From: Clavelina lepadiformis | Taxonomy: Eukaryota > Chordata > Ascidiacea > Aplousobranchia > Clavelinidae | Assembly: GCF_947623445.1 (NCBI RefSeq) | Contig: NC_135242.1 | Coordinates: 23,746,001 to 23,810,000 of the forward strand | Length of the DNA stretch: 64,000 nucleotides | Direction: 5' to 3' | In this document: in pieces, positions 33,890-48,180 of the stretch | Numbering within the stretch: the stretch's first letter is position 1 | How the letters are laid out: every line of letters begins with the position of its first letter | Notes under the pieces: model-generated | Database searches by the model: none | What the model was told of the DNA's origin: nothing | What the model saw: the letters and a program-made list of their open reading frames with translations, nothing else | Made by a program: the position numbers and the translations under genes

Positions 33890-35887
33890 ACAAAACACAA
33901 TCGGTTTAATGCCATGTGATGTATATATAGAATAAGCATACCAAACGCAAGTAAATCAACAACTTGTATTGCATCAATAACTATAATTGATATCAAGTTT
34001 TTGTGGCGCTTGTAATAAATCAGTGTTCTTTGCAATGTAATACTCTTTGAAAAGGCAAATATATCAAGCGTTTTCATTGTCATTCGCACTGTTCTGTCAA
34101 AAGCAATTAAGTTTTATAAGCAAGAGAATATATCCGTGGTTATACTATGCAGGCGGAAGACGCACAAGTCAATTAACGGTTGAGAAAGCACTTCTCAATT
34201 TATATAAAACCAATAACATAAAGCCAATACATGGGACCGAATCCCATCAGAGTATTCCGGAGAAATTTGGCCCGGAACGAGCAGACAGTAGTGATTGGTT
34301 GCTGCAGGAGAGAGCTGTAATTCGAGTAATGGCGCCCATGTTCAAGAATCATAGCCCAATATCAATCATACCGTACATACCATTAACGCGTACATTATTA
34401 TCGTTTATTGGAAGATATTGTTGAGATTATAACAATTCTTATAAAGTAAAACCAGCTATCTAATTCCATTCAGCGGTGCAAGTTCGTTAAGTAAACCAGC
34501 AGTTGCATTTTATCAAGTGTAGAGCAGGAAATTAGCTATGAAATTAGTGGTAGTTCGTTCACTTGCCTGAGAACTATATTGGAATGTGTGCGATAGGGAA
34601 AACCAATTTTTCAAGTGCACGGAACTAAACGTGAAACAGCATTGGTCTTGAATGTTCAGTATTCATTTACACATTTGTATCTGATTACTCCTAAGACCAT
34701 TGACCCATTCTCATAATTTAATCATACCAGGTTGTGAGTGAATAATCATGCAGTTTGTTTTGTACTGAAAGACATACTACCATATTATACAGTAGCAACC
34801 GTGCTGCTTACACGATCTGCTCTGAGAAAATATGCGGGGGACGCTAATTGCCACTTAGGTCCTAGGGGTAGCGATGTAAGACGTCAAAAGAGATAGACTA
34901 AAAATCTATGTACATATGAATAGGTAAAGAAATGCGGCAGCACGTGAGCAAACATTAGAAAATCTGACGAGCATACATACGAATAATACAATGCACAGCG
35001 TAAATAAAAACAGAAGTTGACGCACACATTGGACTAAATTAACCTACAAGAGTGGTGCGAACAAACAGTGTAAAATGTGAACAATTGACTCCCTAATTGG
35101 GTAATTAAAATGCAGTCTATCTAAAACAGGTGACAACTCACACCGTAAACAAGTGACTCACAAATTTGATGACGTAATGTTAAAATGTGTTGGTTCTAGA
35201 ACGGGTTTGTGAAAAATATTCTCGTGACATCTCCCCCAGGTCCAATACTTTTCCGTCCGTGTTATATAACATTTCCTTTCGTATTTTCTTCCATATAATA
35301 TTCCATAACGACCTGTAGAAATGTTTGATATCGTAAGTTATGTCAGTACTTAGTACAACGTAACCTTTGTAGTCTGTAGTAAGTCGTTTTTCCTGTTGCA
35401 AATATAAAGCTTTCCTTAAACTTGATTGAAATTTTGTTCATGCAATGTGCTATTAATATTACATTGGCGCTTAATGCAATATTTAATTCATCGGTGACTC
35501 TCTTGTGATGCTCGTCACGTGGTGGTGTAGGTACCACATTGGCAAAAGTGCATTCAAGCGACTGTTTGGTAGCTTTGTTCGCCTCGGCATGTAAACAGTC
35601 AAGTCAGAATGGTTCGTAAATACACCGCCAATGTACCGCCAATTACGAAGATATTTCGGGAAGAAATACTAGGAAAGGATTTGGTCGTGTCAGTCGAGTA
35701 TTTAGCCAGAGATGGAACGCAATTAGGTATAGTGTAAAGAGACAAAATTATGGCGCGTTATCAGCCATTTTTTTTCGGTGCATCCGCATATCCAGTAAAA
35801 TTAAATCAGAAGGTTTTCCAAATTTTACGCATTGGCTTCTTGCTTTAATTATCTTACAACTGATAATAACAAAAAACATTAGATTAA

Positions 35888-36441
35888 CCCTATTCTAACT
35901 AGGCTTGGCTTCTCCCGCACACTGTCATAGCAAAACGTGGCGTACAGTTGCATTGTTTGCTGTAGAAACTTGAAGTTTCGTGACTTTTCCTAAAAAATGT
36001 TCAGCTATCTGTCCATGTTTGTTTGATAAAGTTGGATTTTGTAATTTTTAAGATATTGCGATATTTTCATAATTTTCCTCTGCTTTGCTCTGCTCTCCGC
36101 ATTGAAGCGTATTACTCATTTACGCACCACTAACTCGACTAACTATTCTCTTTCGTTCTCTTCTCGCGGTCAGCTGGTTTTCCGCACAGCGGGAGCGCGG
36201 CGTAACAAGAAGAATTTCTAGAAATGTGTCACTTTTAGAAATACTTAATTTACACTAAATTCACTTTCTTTAGTTTTACATTGATGATGTATACAGGAAG
36301 CCAGATGATTTTTCTACAAACCTGTAAAAATCCGATCAGTTTACGACGTATAGTTTTCTAGTAATTAACGATTGAAAATGTGTGTGCGGGGTCGGCCATA
36401 CCTAGTTTTTTAGTAAACTCGCGAGCCTGGTTAGGATAGGG
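35888..36441. mobile_element. 554-bp piggyBac-type MITE, unit B
   Basis: TTAA on both sides (35884-35887 and 36442-36445). The ends are CCCTATTCTAACTAGGCTTG and, on the other strand, CCCTATCCTAACCAGGCTCG. The TTAA target and CCCT ends are the piggyBac signature. The empty site ATTAGATTAACAGATG survives in units A (near 28093), D (near 52679) and E (near 59945). Element plus one TTAA is 558 bp, exactly the gene-to-gene spacing difference between A-B and B-C. Confidence 0.85.
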
Positions 36442-37971
36442 TTAACAGATGAACAAAAACTCTTGGGATTTCAGTATAATTCGTAACTTTCAGATCAGTT
36501 GGAGTCCGATAAGCCTGTCAGTTATATACTGTACAATGTACATAAAGACCATAAAACTGCCTTTTTTATTGTAGCATCCATATATTGTAACGCGATCGTT
36601 TAAAAAAGTCTGGCACATGAACAAACTCCATACACGTACAGCGGCCGCACATACAGCCGGCGTTGGCGGATTTGTTCTGGTGTGAGCTCATTTTCATTCA
36701 TATTTCACCTAATTTGTCCCAAGTCCAAGCAGCTTAAAACAAATCTGTAAAATGGAATAAAAATTTTTCAAAATAAATAGCTTATTTTTGACGAAAAGTT
36801 TGTTTGATTTTGATTGATTTGTTTTTTTGTTCGTATTTTTCTACTAAAATTAGCTTTAAAAAAACGCATTCTCCTCATGCTATTACCAGCTTTGGCACAC
36901 TGACTTTTTCAGTGTACAGCTGCTCAACAAACTCTTTTTCTGCACACCCAAAATCTTGGTGAAAACTGCCAGATTCTGCAATGTGGGAAAACTGGAGAAC
37001 TAGGCTATAGCCTACCGCAAATCCCAAACTGACACTGGTGGTGGTAAGGTAATACCTAATACAAACATAAGCCAAGCATTGTCTACATGCAAACAATGCA
37101 ACTGCCATCCAACAGACAAAGAAAAACTACACCAAGCGTTTCTCGAATACAAATGCTTTGCAGAAACTGTCGTATTACAAATATGCTGAGCAATTTCCAT
37201 GTATAAATCATGCCAGAACCATTCATTGGACAAAGTTATAGCGCACAAAGCGTTTTTCTTCATCATGTGGGGAATTTTTTTTGATATGTTGGCAACGGTT
37301 TTATATCATATAACCCGGTTTATTAAAGATGGTATTAAAAATTATTTTTTGCAAATTTTTGAGAAAATTTCTGCTTTAGAAACGCTTATGCGAAATGCTA
37401 AGCTCGGAAGGATTTTTTTATATGCCAAAGCTTACCGACAATTGTAACGTAACTCGTACTTCCCAAACTTTTTTGACTGAAAGAGCTGACTGGGTTCCAT
37501 GATATTGTCTGTGTAGATCGTTTCGGTTGCAATTTGTGTCGAGTAGTTCACATCTTTTAGTTTTTGCCTTTGCGGTCCATAAAGAGGAAGAATAACAAGT
37601 AAAAAACTTGTGTAGTAACAAAGTATTATTTGCCAATATTAATCAAACAAACTGGTCGAAGAATTTTGAAAATTTCGCCGTATCTAATTCACCAGAAAAG
37701 AGCTTGATGTCACAAAATCACGATCTGTAACATGTCGCTTGTTCAGTAAGGTAACTGGCACACGCTCCTGCATGATGGACTACTTTTCATCAAAAGAAAG
37801 GTTATGGTAAAAAATTAGCTTTTTTAAACCACTTTCTGTAACTCTACTCATGCGCGGTTGCAGACATTTCAGGCTGGCGTTGAGCGTCATATGGCACTAT
37901 CCCTTTAAATTATCAGATTTCTCAGCGCATTCCTCACATATAATTATCATCATTGGGCGTGCTATGTAAAT

Positions 37972-39834
37972 TAGGGTTACCATATTTGATAATGCGCAAT
38001 CCCTGACAAATTTACCTCAGTTGCATTGATTAACTTTAGACTATTACCAAAGTACATTGCCGCCATTGCATTTTTATGATAAACACGAAACAATACAAAA
38101 ACAGCAAAGAATTGTTGCACTGCAATACACGAATGCAAGTTTTCTTTTAAACAGTAACATTTATGAAAACGAAAATTAGCACAGAATTTTTATGAAATAC
38201 GCTCTAAGGTAATTACAAGTAATGAACGTATAGCAGTTTATAAATGATACTCTACTTAGGGTTGCCATACGTCCGGATTTCCCCGGACATGTCCGGAATT
38301 TTAGTGTTCAAAGTGCGTCCGGGGGGAAATGCTAAAATATGCTTAAATGTCCGGAATTTCACCCCATTCGTCTACTTTCCGCCCATTAAAATGGTCCAGA
38401 GTACGGGAATTTCTTCCCATGGTAATGGTTGAAAGTATGCCTTTCTAACCCTAGAGTAAGATATATGCCTTTGGAATGGGGAGAATTTTACTTCGGCACA
38501 AGTATGGTTTGTGAACGCCATTAGTCTATTTTTCCGCCCATTAAAATGGACCTGCTTTCAGCAACGGGGTTTCCCACAAACGATATTTCTGCCGAAGTAA
38601 ACATCTCCCCATTCCAAATGCACATTTCTTACTCTATAGTCAGAAAGGCATACTTCCTGCCATTCGAATGGGAAAATATTACCGCATTTCCACCCGCATT
38701 TCCATTTTAATTGGCGGAGAGCAGACGAATCGGGTGGGAATTTTTTTAAATTGTTTGTTGCGTTACGGGTAATAATTTAATTGTTACGTCATAAAGGACA
38801 ATACAGCGCTGTATTTGGAATACAATGATCATGGATGAGTGGAGCTGGGCTAGTAGCTGAAGGCCTTATATCTTGGTCGATATTGCAAAATTTAGAACAT
38901 GTCTGAAACGATAAGATACGATATTCGCTGAAAAAAATTATAAAGCAGTGAAAGTAGTAGAAAAATAGCTCAACAAGAAGTCTGTTGCAGACCAAATTAG
39001 AATACCAAGGAAATTGTCGTTTGTTTAATTCTTAATGATTTCGAAGTGGGCCGCGGGTTTTGTTCGCACCGTCAAGGTGGGGCATTGCTAGTGTGACGTC
39101 ATATTGACAGACAATGTGTTCATAACTCATTTTAAAAACCGCTAGTGGGCACCAAAGAGTGTCGGGATTTTAGGCCCCGAAAATATGGTAACCCTACTCT
39201 ACTCCCCCTCATACCAATCGTTCTTTTCCGAAGATCTGATTGTTTTTTTCAACAAGCTCTTGTTGGACTTCAAAAACACATAAAATTTCCCACAAGACAT
39301 GCTTTTGAAGTTGTACTGAAGTGTTAAAATGTCTTTCATTGTTTCAATGATCATCTTATTTCTTTCTTTTTTCCACTAAACCCGCATCAGTGAAAACACC
39401 CGCTTAACATTTCCGTTGTATGGCGCCACAACAAAGAAAAACTGGGCAACCCTTAGTAATTCTGAGTGACATTCAGCGTTTTTTGACTTTTGAAAATACC
39501 TGCACCATTTATTATGTGTTGGCAGTGCAGTAAATTCTTCGTCACTGATGTAACATTCCAAAACGACTTCAATGACTAGAATAAGCCAAACCTTAACGCT
39601 GTTCATCTTAAAAGGTAGTAAACAACTTACGTCATAAACGAGTTGCAGACTGTTTTGACGAGCTGAGAATGTTTGCAACCTAGAAAAAGCTGGCAACCTA
39701 GAAAAACTTGGAATAAAATACAATTTAAAAAAATTCCGGACTTTTAGGCACATTTTACCATTTCTCCCTGACGCAGATTAGAACACAAAAATTTTATGAC
39801 AAGTCAGGGAAAATCCTGACGTATGGTAATCCTA
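37972..39834 (-). mobile_element. hAT relic with nested 939-bp and 377-bp MITEs, unit C
   Basis: Same borders and ATGTAAAT target duplication as in unit B. Nested elements are at 38257-39195 and 38360-38736. The hAT transposase C-terminal remnant is the minus frame 39753-39376. Confidence 0.75.
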
Positions 39835-40570
39835 ATGTAAATGCTTCTGCTGATTGCTCACCCAATGTGCCAGAAAGTGTTGTGAAGCATTAGTTCGAAT
39901 AAACATTTTAGTTTGTGATTTTACCCTACAGTTTGTCTGCAATTAGTGATAGCAGAGAAGGACATGTAGCCTTCATGGAAGGTAGGTCAAGCAGAGTTAG
40001 TTGATGCAGACACTTAACTTACAAATCAGAAATCGCTGCAAGTCCCAACAACGATGAGCGGACTTGTCAGTTTTGCTTTGCTTTCTCTTCTTCTCTTCTC
40101 GTATCGCCGCAATTGCGTAAACTTAAATAAACAACAATAAGATGTAAAACTCGGTTCTTAATAAAGATTGATGATGAACTTGCTTCCTGGTTGCGAACGA
40201 GCTAATTATTTCCATATACGTCATACGTCCTTTTGATGACACGCACGCGATGCAAGTGGTCGAATTAATGCGTAGTCTGCGGTTGCGATGACGTTTGTGG
40301 AAATTCTTTGCTTGAAAACAAACAAGTGACAACGTCAATGACGATGAACTGGAGTTTTTCACAACACAAACGTAACGTTCGCTGCAAATTTGTACGGTGA
40401 TTGGCGCCTAAACTTCATCAATTCTTACTTTCTTTTTCCTCTCTCGGTGGTGGCGGTTCAGACGAAATACTTCCTCAAAAAGGTGTTTTTCTTAGGCAAA
40501 ATAATTAAGGTAAAATGAAAATATTTTCGCGGTTGCATCACATTATTTCCAAAGAAGGCGTCAAGTCTGT

Positions 40571-40578
40571 TATATAAA
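40571..40578 (+). promoter_or_regulatory. TATA box of FReD gene C
   Basis: TATATAAA, 46 bp before the start codon. Confidence 0.7.
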
Positions 40579-40616
40579 GAGCGCGTATCCGTTGTGGACT
40601 TTATATCTCGAGATTC

Positions 40617-42233
40617 ATGAAAAGATCTTCAAAGTCAACAATGGAAAGAAGAATGATACTTTTGCTACTTGTAGTTTGTTACGTCACAATGACCTACTCG
40701 CAACAATGTCGTCAAGTCATGACTACTGTTTGTGATGATGAGGTCTCCAACTCCAGGATGCAGAAAGGAGACAAAGGTGATACCGGAAGATCAGGTAAAG
40801 CCGGAAGTCCGGAAGTCAACGGGGAAGTCGGAGAGAAGGGGATGCAAGGTGATTCGTGCGCTCTGGGGTCGCTAGGGACCGACATAATCTCCAGACTGGC
40901 AAGTGAGTTTATATGAGTTGAAAGTCGTTTTAACCGACTTCACTTTTATTGAGAAAAATCATTTCCAGAAATCGAGAAACTTCTTTCACCTCCCAGCACC
41001 ACGACAACGACTACCACTATTGTTGCCACGACATCAGCATCAAGAGTTACGTCATGTGCTACGTCATCAAGCAACGGAGACCAAGTTTTGACGAGTGGGG
41101 TTGAAGTTTGTTGCGAGGATGGATGGACGGTGAGTGAAGATATTTTTACTGTTTGAAGAAAGTTTAAGATTTGAAACATTTTCGAACGTTAAAAAATGGA
41201 AATTTTATGTTTTATTACGTTATACTTAGTAATCAAAACCCCAAACTTTATTCTTTGAATTTCATTGCATGAGATAACTGAGTTTGCATCACTGTTAGCC
41301 AATGGTAACGAACGGTAGTTTTTTGACCAACACTCGATTTGTCACAGGTTTTTCAAAGACGAATCGATGGAACTGTTAGTTTCCAACGAGGATGGGACGA
41401 CTACGCGAACGGTTTTGGGCAGGTTGATGGGGAATTTTGGCTGGGTGAGTCGATTAAAAGTTGTTTCGAAAATATTTCTTACCTCAATGCAAACTGCTCA
41501 GGACTTCACAACATCCACGAAATGACGCGAGGAGGAGGATGCAGACTCAAGATAGAGCTGAGGGACTTCGATGGAAACCAACGTCACGCAAATTATAGGT
41601 TAAGTATTAGGCCTACTTCGATGTTGTAACCTGCATCGTTGGTATTCGTCTGGAATTGTATTGAGTTCGATGAAACGAACGTAATCATATCCAAACTCAC
41701 TTTTGTTTCAGTTCATTTTCTGTCGATTCTGCTGAAAAATCATATCGGCTTCTTATTTCCGGTTATAGCGGAAACGCTGGAGATGGTATGTCGTATCATA
41801 ATAATAAACCATTTTCTGCGTGGGACAGGGACAATGATTTGCAGTAAGCTTATTATTCTTTTCCTTTAATTATGATAAAATGTGACAAAAGATCTGCGTG
41901 TTATGTTATCTGTACATCGGTATGCTTCGATGTGTTCCGTAACGATGTAACGTTTCCATGTAACCGAGCTTTCATGGATGAGGTCACAGTTCTTAGCTTT
42001 TTTTTCAAAAGACATTAAATTTTTTTGTTGTTAACAGTCGTACACTTAACTGCGCATCACACTATGGCGGAAATCAAGGTTGGTGGTTTGGAGATTGTCT
42101 CGCCAGCAGTTCTGCATTGAACGGTGTATGGATGCGCGAATCAACAGGAACAGCTCATGGCGTCGTCTGGGAACTTTGGAAAGGTTGGCACGAGCCACTA
42201 AAGGCCACCAACATGAAATTTCGTTGTGATTAA
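40617..42233 (+). CDS. Ficolin-like fibrinogen-domain protein, copy C (6 exons, 322 aa)
   Basis: Exons 40617-40902, 40969-41129, 41348-41444, 41502-41598, 41712-41843, 42038-42233, all in phase. The predicted protein appears the same as copy B (VEVCC, ELRDF variants), with the signal peptide, short collagen-like stretch, Thr-rich linker and complete fibrinogen domain ending KFRCD. AATAAA at 42358-42363. Being identical to copy B across coding and noncoding sequence, it is either a very recent duplicate or an assembly duplication. Confidence 0.88.
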
Positions 42234-44231
42234 ACAAAACACAATCGGTTTAATGCCATGTGATGTATATATAGAATAAGCATACCAAACGCAAGTAAAT
42301 CAACAACTTGTATTGCATCAATAACTATAATTGATATCAAGTTTTTGTGGCGCTTGTAATAAATCAGTGTTCTTTGCAATGTAATACTCTTTGAAAAGGC
42401 AAATATATCAAGCGTTTTCATTGTCATTCGCACTGTTCTGTCAAAAGCAATTAAGTTTTATAAGCAAGAGAATATATCCGTGGTTATACTATGCAGGCGG
42501 AAGACGCACAAGTCAATTAACGGTTGAGAAAGCACTTCTCAATTTATATAAAACCAATAACATAAAGCCAATACATGGGACCGAATCCCATCAGAGTATT
42601 CCGGAGAAATTTGGCCCGGAACGAGCAGACAGTAGTGATTGGTTGCTGCAGGAGAGAGCTGTAATTCGAGTAATGGCGCCCATGTTCAAGAATCATAGCC
42701 CAATATCAATCATACCGTACATACCATTAACGCGTACATTATTATCGTTTATTGGAAGATATTGTTGAGATTATAACAATTCTTATAAAGTAAAACCAGC
42801 TATCTAATTCCATTCAGCGGTGCAAGTTCGTTAAGTAAACCAGCAGTTGCATTTTATCAAGTGTAGAGCAGGAAATTAGCTATGAAATTAGTGGTAGTTC
42901 GTTCACTTGCCTGAGAACTATATTGGAATGTGTGCGATAGGGAAAACCAATTTTTCAAGTGCACGGAACTAAACGTGAAACAGCATTGGTCTTGAATGTT
43001 CAGTATTCATTTACACATTTGTATCTGATTACTCCTAAGACCATTGACCCATTCTCATAATTTAATCATACCAGGTTGTGAGTGAATAATCATGCAGTTT
43101 GTTTTGTACTGAAAGACATACTACCATATTATACAGTAGCAACCGTGCTGCTTACACGATCTGCTCTGAGAAAATATGCGGGGGACGCTAATTGCCACTT
43201 AGGTCCTAGGGGTAGCGATGTAAGACGTCAAAAGAGATAGACTAAAAATCTATGTACATATGAATAGGTAAAGAAATGCGGCAGCACGTGAGCAAACATT
43301 AGAAAATCTGACGAGCATACATACGAATAATACAATGCACAGCGTAAATAAAAACAGAAGTTGACGCACACATTGGACTAAATTAACCTACAAGAGTGGT
43401 GCGAACAAACAGTGTAAAATGTGAACAATTGACTCCCTAATTGGGTAATTAAAATGCAGTCTATCTAAAACAGGTGACAACTCACACCGTAAACAAGTGA
43501 CTCACAAATTTGATGACGTAATGTTAAAATGTGTTGGTTCTAGAACGGGTTTGTGAAAAATATTCTCGTGACATCTCCCCCAGGTCCAATACTTTTCCGT
43601 CCGTGTTATATAACATTTCCTTTCGTATTTTCTTCCATATAATATTCCATAACGACCTGTAGAAATGTTTGATATCGTAAGTTATGTCAGTACTTAGTAC
43701 AACGTAACCTTTGTAGTCTGTAGTAAGTCGTTTTTCCTGTTGCAAATATAAAGCTTTCCTTAAACTTGATTGAAATTTTGTTCATGCAATGTGCTATTAA
43801 TATTACATTGGCGCTTAATGCAATATTTAATTCATCGGTGACTCTCTTGTGATGCTCGTCACGTGGTGGTGTAGGTACCACATTGGCAAAAGTGCATTCA
43901 AGCGACTGTTTGGTAGCTTTGTTCGCCTCGGCATGTAAACAGTCAAGTCAGAATGGTTCGTAAATACACCGCCAATGTACCGCCAATTACGAAGATATTT
44001 CGGGAAGAAATACTAGGAAAGGATTTGGTCGTGTCAGTCGAGTATTTAGCCAGAGATGGAACGCAATTAGGTATAGTGTAAAGAGACAAAATTATGGCGC
44101 GTTATCAGCCATTTTTTTTCGGTGCATCCGCATATCCAGTAAAATTAAATCAGAAGGTTTTCCAAATTTTACGCATTGGCTTCTTGCTTTAATTATCTTA
44201 CAACTGATAATAACAAAAAACATTAGATTAA

Positions 44232-44785
44232 CCCTATTCTAACTAGGCTTGGCTTCTCCCGCACACTGTCATAGCAAAACGTGGCGTACAGTTGCATTGT
44301 TTGCTGTAGAAACTTGAAGTTTCGTGACTTTTCCTAAAAAATGTTCAGCTATCTGTCCATGTTTGTTTGATAAAGTTGGATTTTGTAATTTTTAAGATAT
44401 TGCGATATTTTCATAATTTTCCTCTGCTTTGCTCTGCTCTCCGCATTGAAGCGTATTACTCATTTACGCACCACTAACTCGACTAACTATTCTCTTTCGT
44501 TCTCTTCTCGCGGTCAGCTGGTTTTCCGCACAGCGGGAGCGCGGCGTAACAAGAAGAATTTCTAGAAATGTGTCACTTTTAGAAATACTTAATTTACACT
44601 AAATTCACTTTCTTTAGTTTTACATTGATGATGTATACAGGAAGCCAGATGATTTTTCTACAAACCTGTAAAAATCCGATCAGTTTACGACGTATAGTTT
44701 TCTAGTAATTAACGATTGAAAATGTGTGTGCGGGGTCGGCCATACCTAGTTTTTTAGTAAACTCGCGAGCCTGGTTAGGATAGGG
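44232..44785. mobile_element. 554-bp piggyBac-type MITE, unit C
   Basis: Same sequence, TTAA flanks and position as the unit B copy. It was carried along by duplication, not inserted twice. Confidence 0.85.
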
Positions 44786-46316
44786 TTAACAGATGAACAA
44801 AAACTCTTGGGATTTCAGTATAATTCGTAACTTTCAGATCAGTTGGAGTCCGATAAGCCTGTCAGTTATATACTGTACAATGTACATAAAGACCATAAAA
44901 CTGCCTTTTTTATTGTAGCATCCATATATTGTAACGCGATCGTTTAAAAAAGTCTGGCACATGAACAAACTCCATACACGTACAGCGGCCGCACATACAG
45001 CCGGCGTTGGCGGATTTGTTCTGGTGTGAGCTCATTTTCATTCATATTTCACCTAATTTGTCCCAAGTCCAAGCAGCTTAAAACAAATCTGTAAAATGGA
45101 ATAAAAATTTTTCAAAATAAATAGCTTATTTTTGACGAAAAGTTTGTTTGATTTTGATTGATTTGTTTTTTTGTTCGTATTTTTCTACTAAAATTAGCTT
45201 TAAAAAAACGCATTCTCCTCATGCTATTACCAGCTTTGGCACACTGACTTTTTCAGTGTACAGCTGCTCAACAAACTCTTTTTCTGCACACCCAAAATCT
45301 TGGTGAAAACTGCCAGATTCTGCAATGTGGGAAAACTGGAGAACTAGGCTATAGCCTACCGCAAATCCCAAACTGACACTGGTGGTGGTAAGGTAATACC
45401 TAATACAAACATAAGCCAAGCATTGTCTACATGCAAACAATGCAACTGCCATCCAACAGACAAAGAAAAACTACACCAAGCGTTTCTCGAATACAAATGC
45501 TTTGCAGAAACTGTCGTATTACAAATATGCTGAGCAATTTCCATGTATAAATCTTGCCAGAACCATTCATTGGACAAAGTTATAGCGCACAAAGCGTTTT
45601 TCTTCATCATGTGGGGAATTTTTTTTGATATGTTGGCAACGGTTTTATATCATATAACCCGGTTTATTAAAGATGGTATTAAAAATTATTTTTTGCAAAT
45701 TTTTGAGAAAATTTCTGCTTTAGAAACGCTTATGCGAAATGCTAAGCTCGGAAGGATTTTTTTATATGCCAAAGCTTACCGACAATTGTAACGTAACTCG
45801 TACTTCCCAAACTTTTTTGACTGAAAGAGCTGACTGGGTTCCATGATATTGTCTGTGTAGATCGTTTCGGTTGCAATTTGTGTCGAGTAGTTCACATCTT
45901 TTAGTTTTTGCCTTTGCGGTCCATAAAGAGGAAGAATAACAAGTAAAAAACTTGTGTAGTAACAAAGTATTATTTGCCAATATTAATCAAACAAACTGGT
46001 CGAAGAATTTTGAAAATTTCGCCGTATCGAATTCACCAGAAAAGAGCTTGATGTCACAAAATCACGATCTGTAACATGTCGCTTGTTCAGTAAGGTAACT
46101 GGCTCACGCTCCTGCATGATGGACTACTTTTCATCAAAACAAAGGTTATGGTAAAAAAATTAGCTTTTTTAAACCACTTTCTGTAACTCTACTCATGCGC
46201 GGTTGCAGACATTTCAGGCTGGCGTTGAGCGTCATATGGCACTATCCCTTTAAATTATCAGATTTCTCAGCGCATTCCTCACATATAATTATCATCATTG
46301 GGCGTGCTATGTAAAT

Positions 46317-48180
46317 TAGGGTTACCATATTTGATAATGCGCAATCCCTGACAAATTTACCTCAGTTGCATTGATTAACTTTAGACTATTACCAAAGTAC
46401 ATTGCCGCCATTGCATTTTTATGATAAACACGAAACAATACAAAAACAGCAAAGAATTGTTGCACTGCAATACACGAATGCAAGTTTTCTTTTAAACAGT
46501 AACATTTATGAAAACGAAAATTAGCACAGAATTTTTATGAAATACGCTCTAAGGTAATTACAAGTAATGAACGTATAGCAGTTTATAAATGATACTCTAC
46601 TGAATGGGTTGCCATACGTCCGGATTTCCCCGGACATGTCCGGAATTTTAGTGTTCAAAGTGCGTCCGGGGGGAAATGCTAAAATATGCTTAAATGTCCG
46701 GAATTTCACCCCATTCGTCTACTTTCCGCCCATTAAAATGGTCCAGAGTACGGGAATTTCTTCCCATGGTAATGGTTGAAAGTATGCCTTTCTAACCCTA
46801 GAGTAAGATATATGCCTTTGGAATGGGGAGAATTTTACTTCGGCACAAGTATGGTTTGTGAACGCCATTAGTCTATTTTTCCGCCCATTAAAATGGACCT
46901 GCTTTCAGCAACGGGGTTTCCCACAAACGATATTTCTGCCGAAGTAAACATCTCCCCATTCCAAATGCACATTTCTTACTCTATAGTCAGAAAGGCATAC
47001 TTCCTGCCATTCGAATGGGAAAATATTACCGCATTTCCACCCGCATTTCCATTTTAATGGGCGGAGAGCAGACGAATCGGGTGGGAATTTTTTTAAATTG
47101 TTTGTTGCGTTACGGGTAATAATTTAATTGTTACGTCATAAAGGACAATACAGCGCTGTATTTGGAATACAATGATCATGGATGAGTGGAGCTGGGCTAG
47201 TAGCTGAAGGCCTTATATCTTGGTCGATATTGCAAAATTTAGAACATGTCTGAAACGATAAGATACGATATTCGCTGAAGAAAATTATAAAGCAGTGAAA
47301 GTAGTAGAAAAATAGCTCAACAAGAAGTCTGTTGCAGACCAAATTAGAATACCAAGGAAATTGTCGTTTGTTTAATTCTTAATGATTTCGAAGTGGGCCG
47401 CGGGTTTTGTTCGCACCGTCAAGGTGGGGCATTGCTAGTGTGACGTCATATTGACAGACAATGTGTTTATAACTCATTTTAAAAACCGCTAGTGGGCACC
47501 AAAGAGTGTCCGGATTTTAGGCCCCGAAAATATGGTAACCCTACTCTACTCCCCCTCATACCAATCGTTCTTTTCCGAAAATCTGATTTTTTTTTCAACA
47601 AGCTCTTGTTGGACTTCAAAAACACATAAAATTTCCCACAAGACATGCTTTTGAAGTTGTACTGAAGTGTTAAAATGTCTTTCATTGTTTCAATGATCAT
47701 CTTATTTCTTTCTTTTGTCCACTTACTCTGCACCAGTGAAAACACCCGCTCAACATTTGCGTTGTATGGCGCCACAGCAAAGATAAACTGGGCAACCCTT
47801 AGTAATTCTGAGTGACATTCAGCGTTTTTTGACTTTTGAAAATACCTGCACCATTTATTATGTGTTGGCAGTGCAGTAAATTCTTCGTCACTGATGTAAC
47901 ATTCCAAAACGACTTCAATGACTAGAATAAGCCAAACCTTAACGCTGTTCATCTTAAAAGGTAGTAAACAACTTACGTCATAAACGAGTTGCAGACTGTT
48001 TTGACGAGCTGAGAATGTTTGCAACCTAGAAAAAGCTGGCAACCTAGAAAAACTTGGAATAAAATACAATTTAAAAAAATTCCGGACTTTTAGGCACATT
48101 TTACCATTTCTCCCTGACGCAGATTAGAACACAAAAATTTTATGACAAGTCAGGGAAAATCCTGACGTATGGTAATCCTA
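46317..48180 (-). mobile_element. hAT relic with longest open transposase remnant, unit D
   Basis: ATGTAAAT flanks at 46309-46316 and 48181-48188. Nested elements at 46602-47542 and 46707-47083. A 206-codon minus frame (48099-47479) includes the hAT dimerisation region (NVERVFSLVQSKWTKERNKM, then ILTLQYNFKS). It reads on into the nested MITE, so its last residues are not transposase. The copies in B, C and F have a stop after FSLM. Confidence 0.75.

Larger units (their letters stand above)
28310..36653 (+). repeat. Array unit B (8344 bp)
   Basis: Begins with the UBE4B 5' fragment and contains the full hAT with nested MITEs (29628-31490), FReD gene B and the TTAA-flanked MITE. By all frames and blocks compared it appears identical to unit C, which has exactly the same length. 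Confidence 0.88.
36654..44997 (+). repeat. Array unit C (8344 bp), apparently identical to unit B
   Basis: Same order and length as unit B: UBE4B fragment 36654-36701, hAT 37972-39834 with its nested MITEs, FReD gene C, TTAA MITE 44232-44785. Every open frame compared between B and C translates identically. Confidence 0.88.
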
